Of a stretch of 16,695 nt of DNA, positions 7,677 to 15,272 are shown piece after piece (the stretch's first letter is position 1; every line of letters begins with the position of its first letter). The notes beneath the pieces were generated by a model, which saw only the letters and a list, made by a program, of their open reading frames with translations, was not told where the DNA came from and made no database searches. The stretch comes from an uncultured Oscillibacter sp. (GTDB taxonomy: Bacteria; Bacillota_A; Clostridia; Oscillospirales; Oscillospiraceae), in the NCBI GenBank assembly GCA_902462475.1, contig CABQCB010000015.1, forward strand, positions 1 to 16,695, given 5' to 3'. Position numbers and translations under genes: made by a program.

Positions 7677-8756
7677 ATGAAGCAGCCGAACCTTCCCGTC
7701 CTTCTGGATCACGCCGGAGCGTGGCGCGTCTACCTGGGAGGCAGCCGTATCCGCGCGCTCCGCGGAGAAACGGACCCGCAGGATGACCATTTCCCGGAGG
7801 AGTGGATCGCATCCACCGTGGAAGCGGCCGGCACCGGCGCCCAGCCGGGCGCCGGTCTCAGCCGGGTGCAGGAGCCGCCCTTTCCCATCCTGCGGGACGC
7901 CATTGCCGCATCACCGGAGGCATGGCTGGGAAGGGACTTTGTTCACCGCCACGGCAGCAGCTGCGGGGTACTGCTGAAGCTGCTGGACGCCGCAGAACGG
8001 CTCAATGTCCAGGTCCATCCCACCCGGGAATCTGCCAGGGAGCTCTGGGGGCTCCCCTTCGGCAAAGCAGAGTGCTGGCACTTTTTGGAGGGACGCTCTA
8101 TCAACGGACAGCCGCCGGTGTTTTATTTGGGCTTGCGGCAAAACGTAACGGAAGAGGTCCTCCGCCAGGCGTTTTGCAGCGGCGACCCTCAGCGGATACT
8201 GGATTGCATGTATCAGTTCCCCGCGGTGGCCGGTCAAACGATTTTGGTGGAAGGCGGCGTCCCCCATGCCATCGGCGCCGGGTGCTTTCTCATGGAGATC
8301 CAGGAACCCAGTGATCTGACCCTCCGCCTGGAACGGCAAACGGCGTCCGGCACTCGGGTGCCGGACGCCGTTTGCCATATGGGCATCGGATACGACCGCA
8401 TGTTCTCCCTGATCCGGTACGCCCGCCTTTCCCGGGAAGAGACAAAAGCCGCCTACTTTATTCCGCCCCGGGTCACAGAGCGCACCGCCGGCGGCCGTAT
8501 CGTGGAACTGCTGGGCCATGATCGTTGTCCGTACTTTTCCATGGAGCGAATTTTTGTGGAGACCTCGCTGGTACTGAGGGCTCGCGCCTCCTTTTACGGT
8601 CTGTTCGTCCTCTCCGGCAGGGGGGTCCTGCGGTGCGGGGAACGGCAGCTATCTCTGACTGCGGGCGATCAGCTGTTTATGCCCGGCGGCGCTCCCCCGG
8701 CAGCGCTGGAGTCCGACACCGGGCTTTGCCTGATCCGTTTCCAGGGTCCCCGGTAA
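7677..8756 (+). CDS. manA: Type I phosphomannose isomerase homologue (mannose-6-phosphate isomerase)
   Basis: The 359-residue cupin-fold protein carries the zinc ligands of class I mannose-6-phosphate isomerases: Gln112 and His114 in QVHP, Glu132 in GKAECW, and His197 in GGVPHAIG. It should interconvert an aldose 6-phosphate and a ketose 6-phosphate in the cytoplasm. ATG at 7677 was chosen because GGAGG lies 8 bases upstream; an in-frame TTG at 7662 would overlap that site. It is somewhat longer than many Firmicute relatives of about 310-320 residues. Its position opposite the aldolase-kinase-TTT genes, with shared repeats in the gap, suggests it serves the same pathway, possibly on a different hexose phosphate. 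Codons for about residues 220-234 contain a perfect 19-base inverted repeat. Confidence 0.88.
   Translation: MKQPNLPVLLDHAGAWRVYLGGSRIRALRGETDPQDDHFPEEWIASTVEAAGTGAQPGAGLSRVQEPPFPILRDAIAASPEAWLGRDFVHRHGSSCGVLLKLLDAAERLNVQVHPTRESARELWGLPFGKAECWHFLEGRSINGQPPVFYLGLRQNVTEEVLRQAFCSGDPQRILDCMYQFPAVAGQTILVEGGVPHAIGAGCFLMEIQEPSDLTLRLERQTASGTRVPDAVCHMGIGYDRMFSLIRYARLSREETKAAYFIPPRVTERTAGGRIVELLGHDRCPYFSMERIFVETSLVLRARASFYGLFVLSGRGVLRCGERQLSLTAGDQLFMPGGAPPAALESDTGLCLIRFQGPR
8335..8376. repeat. Perfect 19-bp inverted repeat inside manA
   Basis: GGCAAACGGCGTCCGGCAC (8335-8353) and its exact reverse complement (8358-8376) flank the loop TCGG. The hairpin is GC-rich and lacks a T-run. It stays in frame and encodes SGTRVPDAVCHMG-type sequence that looks native to the enzyme family, so it does not appear to be an inserted element. 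Confidence 0.85.
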
Positions 8757-8821
8757 AGGGCAGAGCATCTTACAAATGGGGCGCCCTCTGCGCAGCCCTC
8801 CGTCTGCCGTTTGCGGGCAGC

Positions 8822-8858
8822 AAAAAAAGAAGCCGCTTTTTTAGCGGCTTCTTTTTTT
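8822..8858. terminator. Bidirectional terminator between convergent manA and lacI-type genes
   Basis: A 15-base perfect stem (8822-8836 with 8844-8858) consists of a GAAGCCGC core flanked by seven A and seven T, with a 7-base loop. U-tracts on both strands mark it as the shared terminator of manA and of the regulator gene that ends at 8918. Confidence 0.92.
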
Positions 8859-8917
8859 ATAATGACCTTTTGCAGGGGCGGACCTGTGCGCAGGCGAAAG
8901 GCCGGGACCTTCCGGCT

Positions 8918-11107
8918 CTATTCGTTCGGTTGAAAATAAGCCTCGCAATTTGCCTGGGCCTGGCGCAAAGCATCCTCGGCACCGATCTCACCCAACAGCG
9001 CCTGGCGCACGCAGGAGGCGATGATGTTTTCCATCTGAAGCTCACTGAAGTTGCTGTAATAACTGCTGTTTCCCCGCCGGCGGGCACTGGGGAAGCTGCG
9101 GCGCGCCGTGGAAAGCCAGGGATACCGCTCATTGATGTCCCGATTCCCATAAGCGGAGCGGCAGGGGGAAAGACCGCCCAGGGTGGTAAAGACCGGGGCG
9201 ACCAGGTCCGAATACAGCCAGGACAGGAAGGCGCATGCGGTCTCCGGGTGTGCGCAGTCCCGTGTAATGCCGACCACGCCGCCGCCCAGCAGGGGCACGC
9301 CGCCGGGGACCGGTGCAAACCCCAGCTTTCCGGCAATGCTGGACATCTTGGAATTCAAGATGTGGGAGGCGTAGTTGATAAACACCACCGTCATGGCGGC
9401 GGAGCCGTCGGCAAACCCCTCCAGCACGTTTTTCCACACATCATGCACGATGCGATCCGAGCAGGAATACGTTTCCTGATAGTTTTTCAGCGCGGAAAGC
9501 GCCTGCGGCGTATGGATGGTGATCCGCCCGCGGCTGTCCAGCAGGTCGCCGCCCGCCTCAAAAAGACGCGGCATAAACTCGCTGGGGCTCGTGACCACAT
9601 TTCCTCCGGCAACGGCGGAGCCGTACTGGATGGGTGAGGCCGGATTGCGGCTGCGGGTGAAAAATCCGGCAATACGGTTGTATTCGCCAAAGCTCTCCGG
9701 GACTTTCAGCTCTTTGCGGTAGGCCTCAAAGTACATCCGCTTATAGGTGGGGTCGGTAAACAGGTCCCGGCGGTAAAACATCAGCTGCGTGCTGGGGTCA
9801 TAGGGCACGCAATACCGTGTGCCATGGGAGACCGTATAGTTCTCGCCCAGCTCCGGAATGACCTTCGACAAAAGGCCGTCCCAGTCAAAGGGGATCTGGT
9901 CCAGCGGGCGGAACAGGCGCTCTGCCAGCTCATCCATCCAGGCCACATCCATTCGGATCAGGTCATAGCGGCTGCGGGAAGGCGTTTGGAGCACATCATA
10001 AACATCCCGCAACGACGGAAGCACCGTCAATTCCAGATGAATGCCCGTGGTTTTTTCCAGGTGCGGCAGCAGATTGGAAAGTGCCTCCGTGGACGGGGAA
10101 GCCATGGTCAGCATCCGCAGGCACTGCTCAGACAGCGCCGGCACGGAAACGGGGGCGCGGAACCCGTCATTTTTCATATGGAGCTGCGGCGGAAGCGGAG
10201 TCTCTTTATCCAGACGGCTGCAAAGGGTCTTGACGATCCGGTGCGCCAGCCGCTTATAGTCCAGCTCGTAGACCAGCGCGCCGGGGGCTGTCACGGCGGA
10301 ACGGATCGACTGGGTAATCAGCCGGGGGCAGGGATGGCGGCTGGCATAGGCGGACGCCGCCCGCAGCGCCGCCTCCCGCCGCACATCCGTGCAGGCGATA
10401 AAATCGTATGCGGTGTCCGGATCAAAAAATTCAAACGCCCGCAAGTCGATCTGGTGGTTGGGGCAGCCAACGACCTGAACGGAGGGGTCCCCGGCAGGAT
10501 AGACCGTCTGAAATCCTTTCAGAAACAAAGCGGCGTCCGTCACGGGATTCGTTTCCATAAAGAGGCCCACACGGCCGGTACAGTGCTGCCGGAGGTACTG
10601 TCCGATCTCCCGCCCCGCCCGCTCCGGATCAAATCCCGCACACATCACATCCGTACAGGCACAGCCGGTCCGCTGCAAAAACACCAGCGGAAGATCTGCG
10701 GTCTCCGCCCGATACCGGTCCACCGCATCCGCCAGACAGGAACTGGTGATCACGGCGCTGACGCGGGCGTTCAGCGCATCGGACAGCATGGACAGCTCCG
10801 TGGTCTCCATGGAGTGGGTGGAAAAGAGCTGCACGGCATACCCTCTTTGCACAAACTCGCTTTGAAACACTTCGTACATGGCGGCATACCGAATATCCTC
10901 GATGCCCGGCAGCAGCACGGCGATGGTCCGGTCCTTGCCCTGGCGCAGGCTCTGGGCTTTGGCATTCACCTTGTATCCCAGCTTCTCCGCCGCCTGCCAG
11001 ACCAGGCGAATCTTTTCCACACTGACATTGCCCCGGCCGTTGATCACATTGGAAACCGTGCCGTGGGAAACCCCGGCCTCCCGGGCGATATCCTTGATCG
11101 TGGGCAT
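8918..11107 (-). CDS. LacI-type repressor fused to a solute-binding-protein domain
   Basis: This 729-residue protein is about twice the length of a normal LacI regulator. Residues 2-55 are a LacI helix-turn-helix (IKDIAREAGVSHGTVSNVIN) with hinge AQSLRQGK. Residues about 60-320 form the usual effector-binding core of LacI/GalR proteins. From about residue 330 to the end lies a second, unrelated ligand-binding fold of the ABC sugar-binding type (family 1 extracellular solute-binding proteins), starting LRMLTMASPSTEALSNLLPH. There is no signal peptide or membrane segment, so this domain must work in the cytoplasm, probably as a second sensor. ATG at 11107 was preferred because GGGGAGG lies just upstream and the homology begins there. 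The gene is divergent from the ABC operon and very likely controls it. Confidence 0.9.
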   Translation of the reverse strand: MPTIKDIAREAGVSHGTVSNVINGRGNVSVEKIRLVWQAAEKLGYKVNAKAQSLRQGKDRTIAVLLPGIEDIRYAAMYEVFQSEFVQRGYAVQLFSTHSMETTELSMLSDALNARVSAVITSSCLADAVDRYRAETADLPLVFLQRTGCACTDVMCAGFDPERAGREIGQYLRQHCTGRVGLFMETNPVTDAALFLKGFQTVYPAGDPSVQVVGCPNHQIDLRAFEFFDPDTAYDFIACTDVRREAALRAASAYASRHPCPRLITQSIRSAVTAPGALVYELDYKRLAHRIVKTLCSRLDKETPLPPQLHMKNDGFRAPVSVPALSEQCLRMLTMASPSTEALSNLLPHLEKTTGIHLELTVLPSLRDVYDVLQTPSRSRYDLIRMDVAWMDELAERLFRPLDQIPFDWDGLLSKVIPELGENYTVSHGTRYCVPYDPSTQLMFYRRDLFTDPTYKRMYFEAYRKELKVPESFGEYNRIAGFFTRSRNPASPIQYGSAVAGGNVVTSPSEFMPRLFEAGGDLLDSRGRITIHTPQALSALKNYQETYSCSDRIVHDVWKNVLEGFADGSAAMTVVFINYASHILNSKMSSIAGKLGFAPVPGGVPLLGGGVVGITRDCAHPETACAFLSWLYSDLVAPVFTTLGGLSPCRSAYGNRDINERYPWLSTARRSFPSARRRGNSSYYSNFSELQMENIIASCVRQALLGEIGAEDALRQAQANCEAYFQPNE

Positions 11108-11141
11108 TCTGCCACCTCCCCGCATCATGAACTTTGTATTT

Positions 11142-11170
11142 ATTTTACTATTTCGGGCAGCCGCTGGCAA
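11142..11170 (-). promoter_or_regulatory. Promoter of the LacI-type fusion gene
   Basis: On the - strand TTGCCA (11170-11165) and TAAAAT (11147-11142) are spaced exactly 17 bases apart, each matching the consensus at 5 of 6 positions. Transcription would begin about 28 bases before the ATG at 11107. Confidence 0.7.
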
Positions 11171-11277
11171 GTCCAAGCCCCCCTCCCGTGCCGTTGTTGT
11201 TTTTGTATAGTTTTTGCGTATCTTTTCTATTCATTTTGTAAAAATCGCAGAGATCCTATGTAAAATTTACGGAAAAT

Positions 11278-11297
11278 AAATTGACACGTTCCAATTT
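11278..11297. promoter_or_regulatory. Candidate LacI-family operator overlapping the -35 box
   Basis: AAATTGACACGTTCCAATTT is a 20-base near-palindrome: the half-sites AAATTGACAC and AAATTGGAAC agree at 8 of 10 positions, with a central CG at 11287-11288. A dyad with central CG is the classic form of LacI/GalR operators. It covers the -35 box, so binding would block transcription of the importer operon. Confidence 0.6.
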
Positions 11298-11309
11298 TAG
11301 TGCTACCGT
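11281..11309 (+). promoter_or_regulatory. Promoter of the ABC importer operon
   Basis: A perfect TTGACA (11281-11286) is followed after 17 bases by TACCGT (11304-11309), a poor -10 (3 of 6). A strong -35 with a weak -10 often marks a regulated promoter. The leader to the start codon is about 60 bases and holds a small hairpin, GGGAC/GTCCC (11320-11341). Confidence 0.55.
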
Positions 11310-11376
11310 AACATTAAAAGGGACCATCCCTGTCGTGTCCCACAAGGGGTAATTGAATGAAAAGGAGATGTCACCT

Positions 11377-12435
11377 ATGAAAAAGTTCTTCAGCATGGCT
11401 CTTGCAGCACTCATGTGTCTTTCCCTTCTGGCCGGCTGCGGCTCCAGCGAGGAAGGCACCCCCTCCGGTGAGGAAGGCGGTTCCGAAACCGGCGGCAAAC
11501 TGATCGTCTACTCCGCGCTGAACGAAGACAACACGATTGCTCTTGCCGAGCAGTTCAAGAAGGACACCGGCATTGAGATCGAGTACATCTCCCTGGGCGG
11601 CGGCGACGCCGTGGCCCGTGTACAGGCGGAGATGGACAATCCCCAGGCGGATTTCCTGGTGGGCGGCTCCGTGGATCTGTACGGCTCCCTGGCCGAGGCC
11701 GGCGCCTTCCTGGAATATGACTCCCCCAACAACGACGATCTGGACGAGCGCTTCAACGATCCCAACCACATGTGGCAGGGATGGTACATGGGCGTTCTGA
11801 GCATCATCATCAACGAAGAGCGCTTCGAAGAGGAGCTGGCGCCCAAGGGCGTGGCTCTGCCGGAGACCTGGGACGACCTGCTGGACCCCAACTATAAGGA
11901 CGTGTTCGTCTGGTCCAACCCCACCACCGCCGGCGGCGCCTACATCGCCACCGCCTGCCAGATCTTCCGTCTGGGTGAGGATGGCGCTTGGGAGTATCTG
12001 AAAGAGCTGGACAAGAACGTCCATCACTACTATCAGGGCGCCGGCGACGTCATCAGCCCCGTTGCCACCGGTGAATTCATCGCCTCCATTGCCTGGGCCC
12101 ACGACAGCTTCAAGACCCAGCAGGAGGGCTATCCCCTCAAGCTGATCATCCCCAAGCAGACCGCTTATGAGATCGGCGGCGCCGCCATCATCAACGGCGG
12201 TCCCAACACCGAAAACGCCAAGATCTTCATGGACTGGCTGCTGACCAAGGAGGCCCAGGAGCTGAGCGTGGCGACCTCCTACCGCTATCCCGTCCGCACG
12301 GATGTGGCCGCCCCCGAGGGACTGCCCTCTCTGGACGAGGTGGATCTGGTGGACTACGACCGCGATGAGGCCACCGCTATGAAGGAAGCCGTTCTGGAGA
12401 AGTTTGAATCTGAAATCATGTCCAACCGCACCTGA
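11377..12435 (+). CDS. ABC importer solute-binding lipoprotein (iron/phosphonate/sugar-phosphate-type family)
   Basis: The 352-residue protein has a lipoprotein signal ending LLAGC (cysteine 21), a short glutamate/glycine/serine linker and a type II periplasmic-binding fold beginning KLIVYSALNEDNTIALAEQF. Its pattern (SNPTTAGGAY, GGAAIINGGPNTENAKIFMDWL) fits the family usually labelled ferric-iron-binding, which also contains binders of 2-aminoethylphosphonate and hexose phosphates. A YY pair occurs (HHYYQGAGD), but I cannot confirm an iron-binding tyrosine site. ATG at 11377 follows AAAGGAG with 9-base spacing; an upstream in-frame ATG or TTG lacks a site. It is the first gene of the operon and is followed at once by a hairpin. 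Confidence 0.88.
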   Translation: MKKFFSMALAALMCLSLLAGCGSSEEGTPSGEEGGSETGGKLIVYSALNEDNTIALAEQFKKDTGIEIEYISLGGGDAVARVQAEMDNPQADFLVGGSVDLYGSLAEAGAFLEYDSPNNDDLDERFNDPNHMWQGWYMGVLSIIINEERFEEELAPKGVALPETWDDLLDPNYKDVFVWSNPTTAGGAYIATACQIFRLGEDGAWEYLKELDKNVHHYYQGAGDVISPVATGEFIASIAWAHDSFKTQQEGYPLKLIIPKQTAYEIGGAAIINGGPNTENAKIFMDWLLTKEAQELSVATSYRYPVRTDVAAPEGLPSLDEVDLVDYDRDEATAMKEAVLEKFESEIMSNRT

Positions 12436-12446
12436 CACCACGAAGT

Positions 12447-12483
12447 GAAAAGTGCCTGCCTGTTTTGCAGGCAGGCACTTTTC
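12447..12483 (+). terminator. Leaky terminator between binding-protein and permease genes
   Basis: A perfect 16-base stem (12447-12462 with 12468-12483) closes the loop TTTTG. The 3' arm ends in CTTTTC, and a second T-run follows at 12489-12493. It starts 11 bases after the binding-protein stop and precedes the permease ribosome binding site. Since the permease has no clear promoter of its own, this probably lets some transcripts through and keeps binding protein in excess. Confidence 0.8.
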
Positions 12484-12520
12484 GTATGTTTTTAAAAAAA
12501 CAAGAAGGAGGTATCCGCCC

Positions 12521-14170
12521 ATGGCCGTTGGAACTTCCGCGCGGGAGTCATTCAAAGAGATGAAGCGGCTGAAAAACGAGCCGCTTTTGCTGGTGGCGAT
12601 CATTGCCATCATCCTGTTTGTGGGACTCTTCGTGGTATATCCGGTGATCCGGGTCATTCTCTTCCCGGACGCGGAAACCTATATGGAGCTGTTCAAACGG
12701 CCCCGCTGGTTTACCGCCATTAAAAACAGCCTTTTCATGACGCTGATCTCCACCCTCTCCTGCACGGCTGTGGCGTTTTTGTTTGCCTACGTCATCGCCC
12801 GGCTGGATGTCCCCTGCAAAAAGCTCTTTCGCTTTATCACGCTGCTGCCCATCGTCTCCCCGCCCTTTATCGTGGCCCTGAGCTATATCCTGCTCTTCGG
12901 CGTCCAGGGCATCATCACCAAGGGACTGCTGGGCCTGCATGTGGATATCTACGGCCGTCTGGGCCTTTGGATCGTGCAGACCGTCACCTTTTTCCCCTAC
13001 GCCTATTCGGTCATCTACGGCGTAATCCGGGGCATCTCCACCAACCTGGAGTATGCGGCCTACAACATGGGCGCCAGCCGCTGGCAGGTGTTCCGGGACG
13101 TCTTTTGGCCGCTGTGCCGCCCGGGTGTGGCCGGCGGCGCCCTGATCGCCGCCATCAATGTGCTGACGGATTTCGGCAACCCCATCATGATCGGCGGTGA
13201 CCTGGCGCTGCTGCCTACGGAGGCATACATGCAGATCAACGGCTGGTACGACATGAGCACCGCCTCCGTTCTGGCGGTGGCGCTGCTGATCCCGGCGGTG
13301 ACCCTGTTTTTGGTGAACCGCTTCTGGGTGGGGCGCCGGTCTTATGTCACCATTACCGGCAAGGAGATCTCCCTCAACCCCTTCCCGGTCCCCAAATGGG
13401 TCAAGTGGACGCTGTTCTCCCTGACCATGCTGGTCTCCCTGTTCGTCCTGCTGGTCTACGGCACCCTCTTTTACGGCGCCTTCACCAAGACCTGGGGCTA
13501 TGACTGGTCCTTCACCTGGGAGAACCTGCAATACGTCTTTTTGAAGGGCAAGCAGATCTGGAACTCCATCCGCTATGCCTTCTTGTCCTCGGTGGGCGCC
13601 GCCTTCCTGGCCATGGTGCTGGCCTACATCGTGCAGAAAAAGCAGGTGGGACTCAACCGTTTCCTGGACTTCCTGGCTATTCTGCCCGGCGCCATCCCCG
13701 GCATGTTCCTGGGCATCGGCTTCGTCATGGCCTTCAACGGCGGCTGGCTGTCCCTCACCGGCACCAGCGCTATCATGGTCCTGGCGCTGCTGTTTTGGAA
13801 CCTGCCCACCTGTTACAGCGCCGCCACCGCCGGCCTGCAGCAGATCGGCGCCTCTGTGGAGGACGCAGCCCTGAACCTGGGCGCCAACAGCTTCCGTTCC
13901 TTCAAGGACGTGATCATCCCTCTGCTGAAAGCGCCCTTCCTCTCCGGCTTCGTTCTCTCCTTCCTGCGGTCCGTCACCTGCCTGAGCGTGGTCATTTTCC
14001 TCTACGCGCCCTCCACCACCGTGGGCACCATCTCGGTCATGGTGCTGGTGCAGAGCGGACAGTGGGGCGAAGCCGCGGCCTTCACCGTGGTCCTGATCAC
14101 CATCGCGTTTACCGTGCTGCGGCTGGCCCAGTGGATCCTGGGCCGCCAGGGCATCAAGCTGGAATTGTAA
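12521..14170 (+). CDS. ABC importer permease with two fused membrane domains
   Basis: The 549-residue protein has about 12 membrane segments and two copies of the type I ABC permease domain, as in FbpB-like permeases. Each half carries the cytoplasmic EAA loop that contacts the ATPase: EYAAYNMGASRWQVFRDVFW starting at residue 177, and EDAALNLGANSFRSFKDVII starting at 447. A single fused chain can form the whole channel. ATG at 12521 follows AAGGAGG. A longer reading frame exists upstream, but it would be translated from inside the preceding terminator stem, so it was rejected. The ATPase gene follows after 16 bases. Confidence 0.92.
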   Translation: MAVGTSARESFKEMKRLKNEPLLLVAIIAIILFVGLFVVYPVIRVILFPDAETYMELFKRPRWFTAIKNSLFMTLISTLSCTAVAFLFAYVIARLDVPCKKLFRFITLLPIVSPPFIVALSYILLFGVQGIITKGLLGLHVDIYGRLGLWIVQTVTFFPYAYSVIYGVIRGISTNLEYAAYNMGASRWQVFRDVFWPLCRPGVAGGALIAAINVLTDFGNPIMIGGDLALLPTEAYMQINGWYDMSTASVLAVALLIPAVTLFLVNRFWVGRRSYVTITGKEISLNPFPVPKWVKWTLFSLTMLVSLFVLLVYGTLFYGAFTKTWGYDWSFTWENLQYVFLKGKQIWNSIRYAFLSSVGAAFLAMVLAYIVQKKQVGLNRFLDFLAILPGAIPGMFLGIGFVMAFNGGWLSLTGTSAIMVLALLFWNLPTCYSAATAGLQQIGASVEDAALNLGANSFRSFKDVIIPLLKAPFLSGFVLSFLRSVTCLSVVIFLYAPSTTVGTISVMVLVQSGQWGEAAAFTVVLITIAFTVLRLAQWILGRQGIKLEL

Positions 14171-14186
14171 AGGGGAGGAGACTCTG

Positions 14187-15272
14187 ATGGACGCTTACAT
14201 CGAATTTAAAAACGTTGTCAAAAAGTTTGACGATTTTGTGGCACTGGACCACGTATCCCTGCAAATCCCCAAGGGCGCCTTCGTGACGCTGCTGGGTCCC
14301 TCCGGCTGCGGCAAGACCACCCTCATGCGGCAGCTGGCCGGCTTTTCCGAGCCGGAGGAGGGCGACGTGCTGGTGGGCGGAAAGCGGATGAACGGCCTGC
14401 CGCCCTTCAAACGGAACACGCCGCTGGTATTCCAGGAATACGCGCTCTTCCCCCATATGACGGTCTATGAGAACATCTCCTACGGGCTCAAGCTGCAGAA
14501 AATGCCCAAGGAGGAGAAGGACCGCCGGGTGGCCGAAATGTTGGAAATGTTCAACCTGCAGGGCCTTGACGGCCGGTTCCCCAAGCAGCTCTCCGGCGGA
14601 CAGCAGCAGCGGGTGGCCTTTGCCCGTGCCCTTGTGATGGGGCAGGAGATCCTGCTTTTGGACGAGCCCCTCAGCAACCTGGACGCCAAGCTGCGGGTGG
14701 ATGTGCGGACGGAGCTGCGTCAGATCCAGCAGAAGCTGGGCATCACCACTATTTACGTCACCCACGATCAGGACGAGGCACTGTCCATGTCCGATATCAT
14801 CGCCGTCATGCGCAAGGGCCGCATCGAGCAGGTGGGCACCCCCTGGGAGATCTACTTCCGCCCGGCCAACCGCTTTGTGGCGGACTTCGTGGGCACGGTG
14901 AACTTCCTGGCGGGCCGCGCACGGCGCACGGCGGACGGCCTGTCCGTGGAGCACGCCGGTATGCATCTGCGGGTGGAGGACGCCCCCGTGCAGGACGGGG
15001 AGCAGGTCACCCTGGTGGTCCGGCCGGAGTGCATCCGGCTCCTTCGCGCCGGCGAAACCGCACCGGACGGCGCCGCGCTTTCCGGCACCATTGAAAATTA
15101 CAGCTTCCTGGGCCGCATGATCCGCTATTGGGTGCGCGTCGGAGAGGAGGTATTCATCATCGACGACGCCAATGTGGATCTGACCGGCGCCAGGTCCGGC
15201 CAGGTGCAGCTGTGCCTGGACACCCACAAACTCCACATATTGAAAGACGGTGGTATGGATGCTGCTGGTTGA
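14187..15272 (+). CDS. ABC importer ATPase (PotA/FbpC type)
   Basis: The 361-residue protein has all ATPase motifs: Walker A GPSGCGKTT (37-45), Q-loop glutamine 83, signature LSGGQQQR (135-142), Walker B ILLLDEP (155-161) and the switch histidine 193 in VTHDQDEA. The C-terminal part from about residue 235 is a TOBE-type regulatory domain, as in polyamine-, iron- and sugar-phosphate-type importers. It would energise transport through the fused permease just upstream. ATG at 14187 follows GGGGAGGAG. Its last 14 bases overlap the next gene. Confidence 0.95.
   Translation: MDAYIEFKNVVKKFDDFVALDHVSLQIPKGAFVTLLGPSGCGKTTLMRQLAGFSEPEEGDVLVGGKRMNGLPPFKRNTPLVFQEYALFPHMTVYENISYGLKLQKMPKEEKDRRVAEMLEMFNLQGLDGRFPKQLSGGQQQRVAFARALVMGQEILLLDEPLSNLDAKLRVDVRTELRQIQQKLGITTIYVTHDQDEALSMSDIIAVMRKGRIEQVGTPWEIYFRPANRFVADFVGTVNFLAGRARRTADGLSVEHAGMHLRVEDAPVQDGEQVTLVVRPECIRLLRAGETAPDGAALSGTIENYSFLGRMIRYWVRVGEEVFIIDDANVDLTGARSGQVQLCLDTHKLHILKDGGMDAAG

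Noticed and set aside
8335..8376. The manA hairpin as an intrinsic terminator or inserted mobile element
   Set aside because: There is no U-tract on either side, and the encoded protein reads as normal family sequence with no target duplication.
9824..11263. A long + strand frame antisense to the LacI-type fusion gene
   Set aside because: Arg/Gly/His-rich shadow with no motif; the - strand frame has clear LacI and binding-protein domains.
12452..12520. Upstream extension of the permease gene
   Set aside because: The start would lie inside the terminator stem, while ATG 12521 has an AAGGAGG site at proper spacing.
11377..15272. Naming the ABC operon as a ferric iron importer (fbpABC)
   Set aside because: Family resemblance alone does not show iron binding; LacI-type control and the hydrolase gene argue against it.
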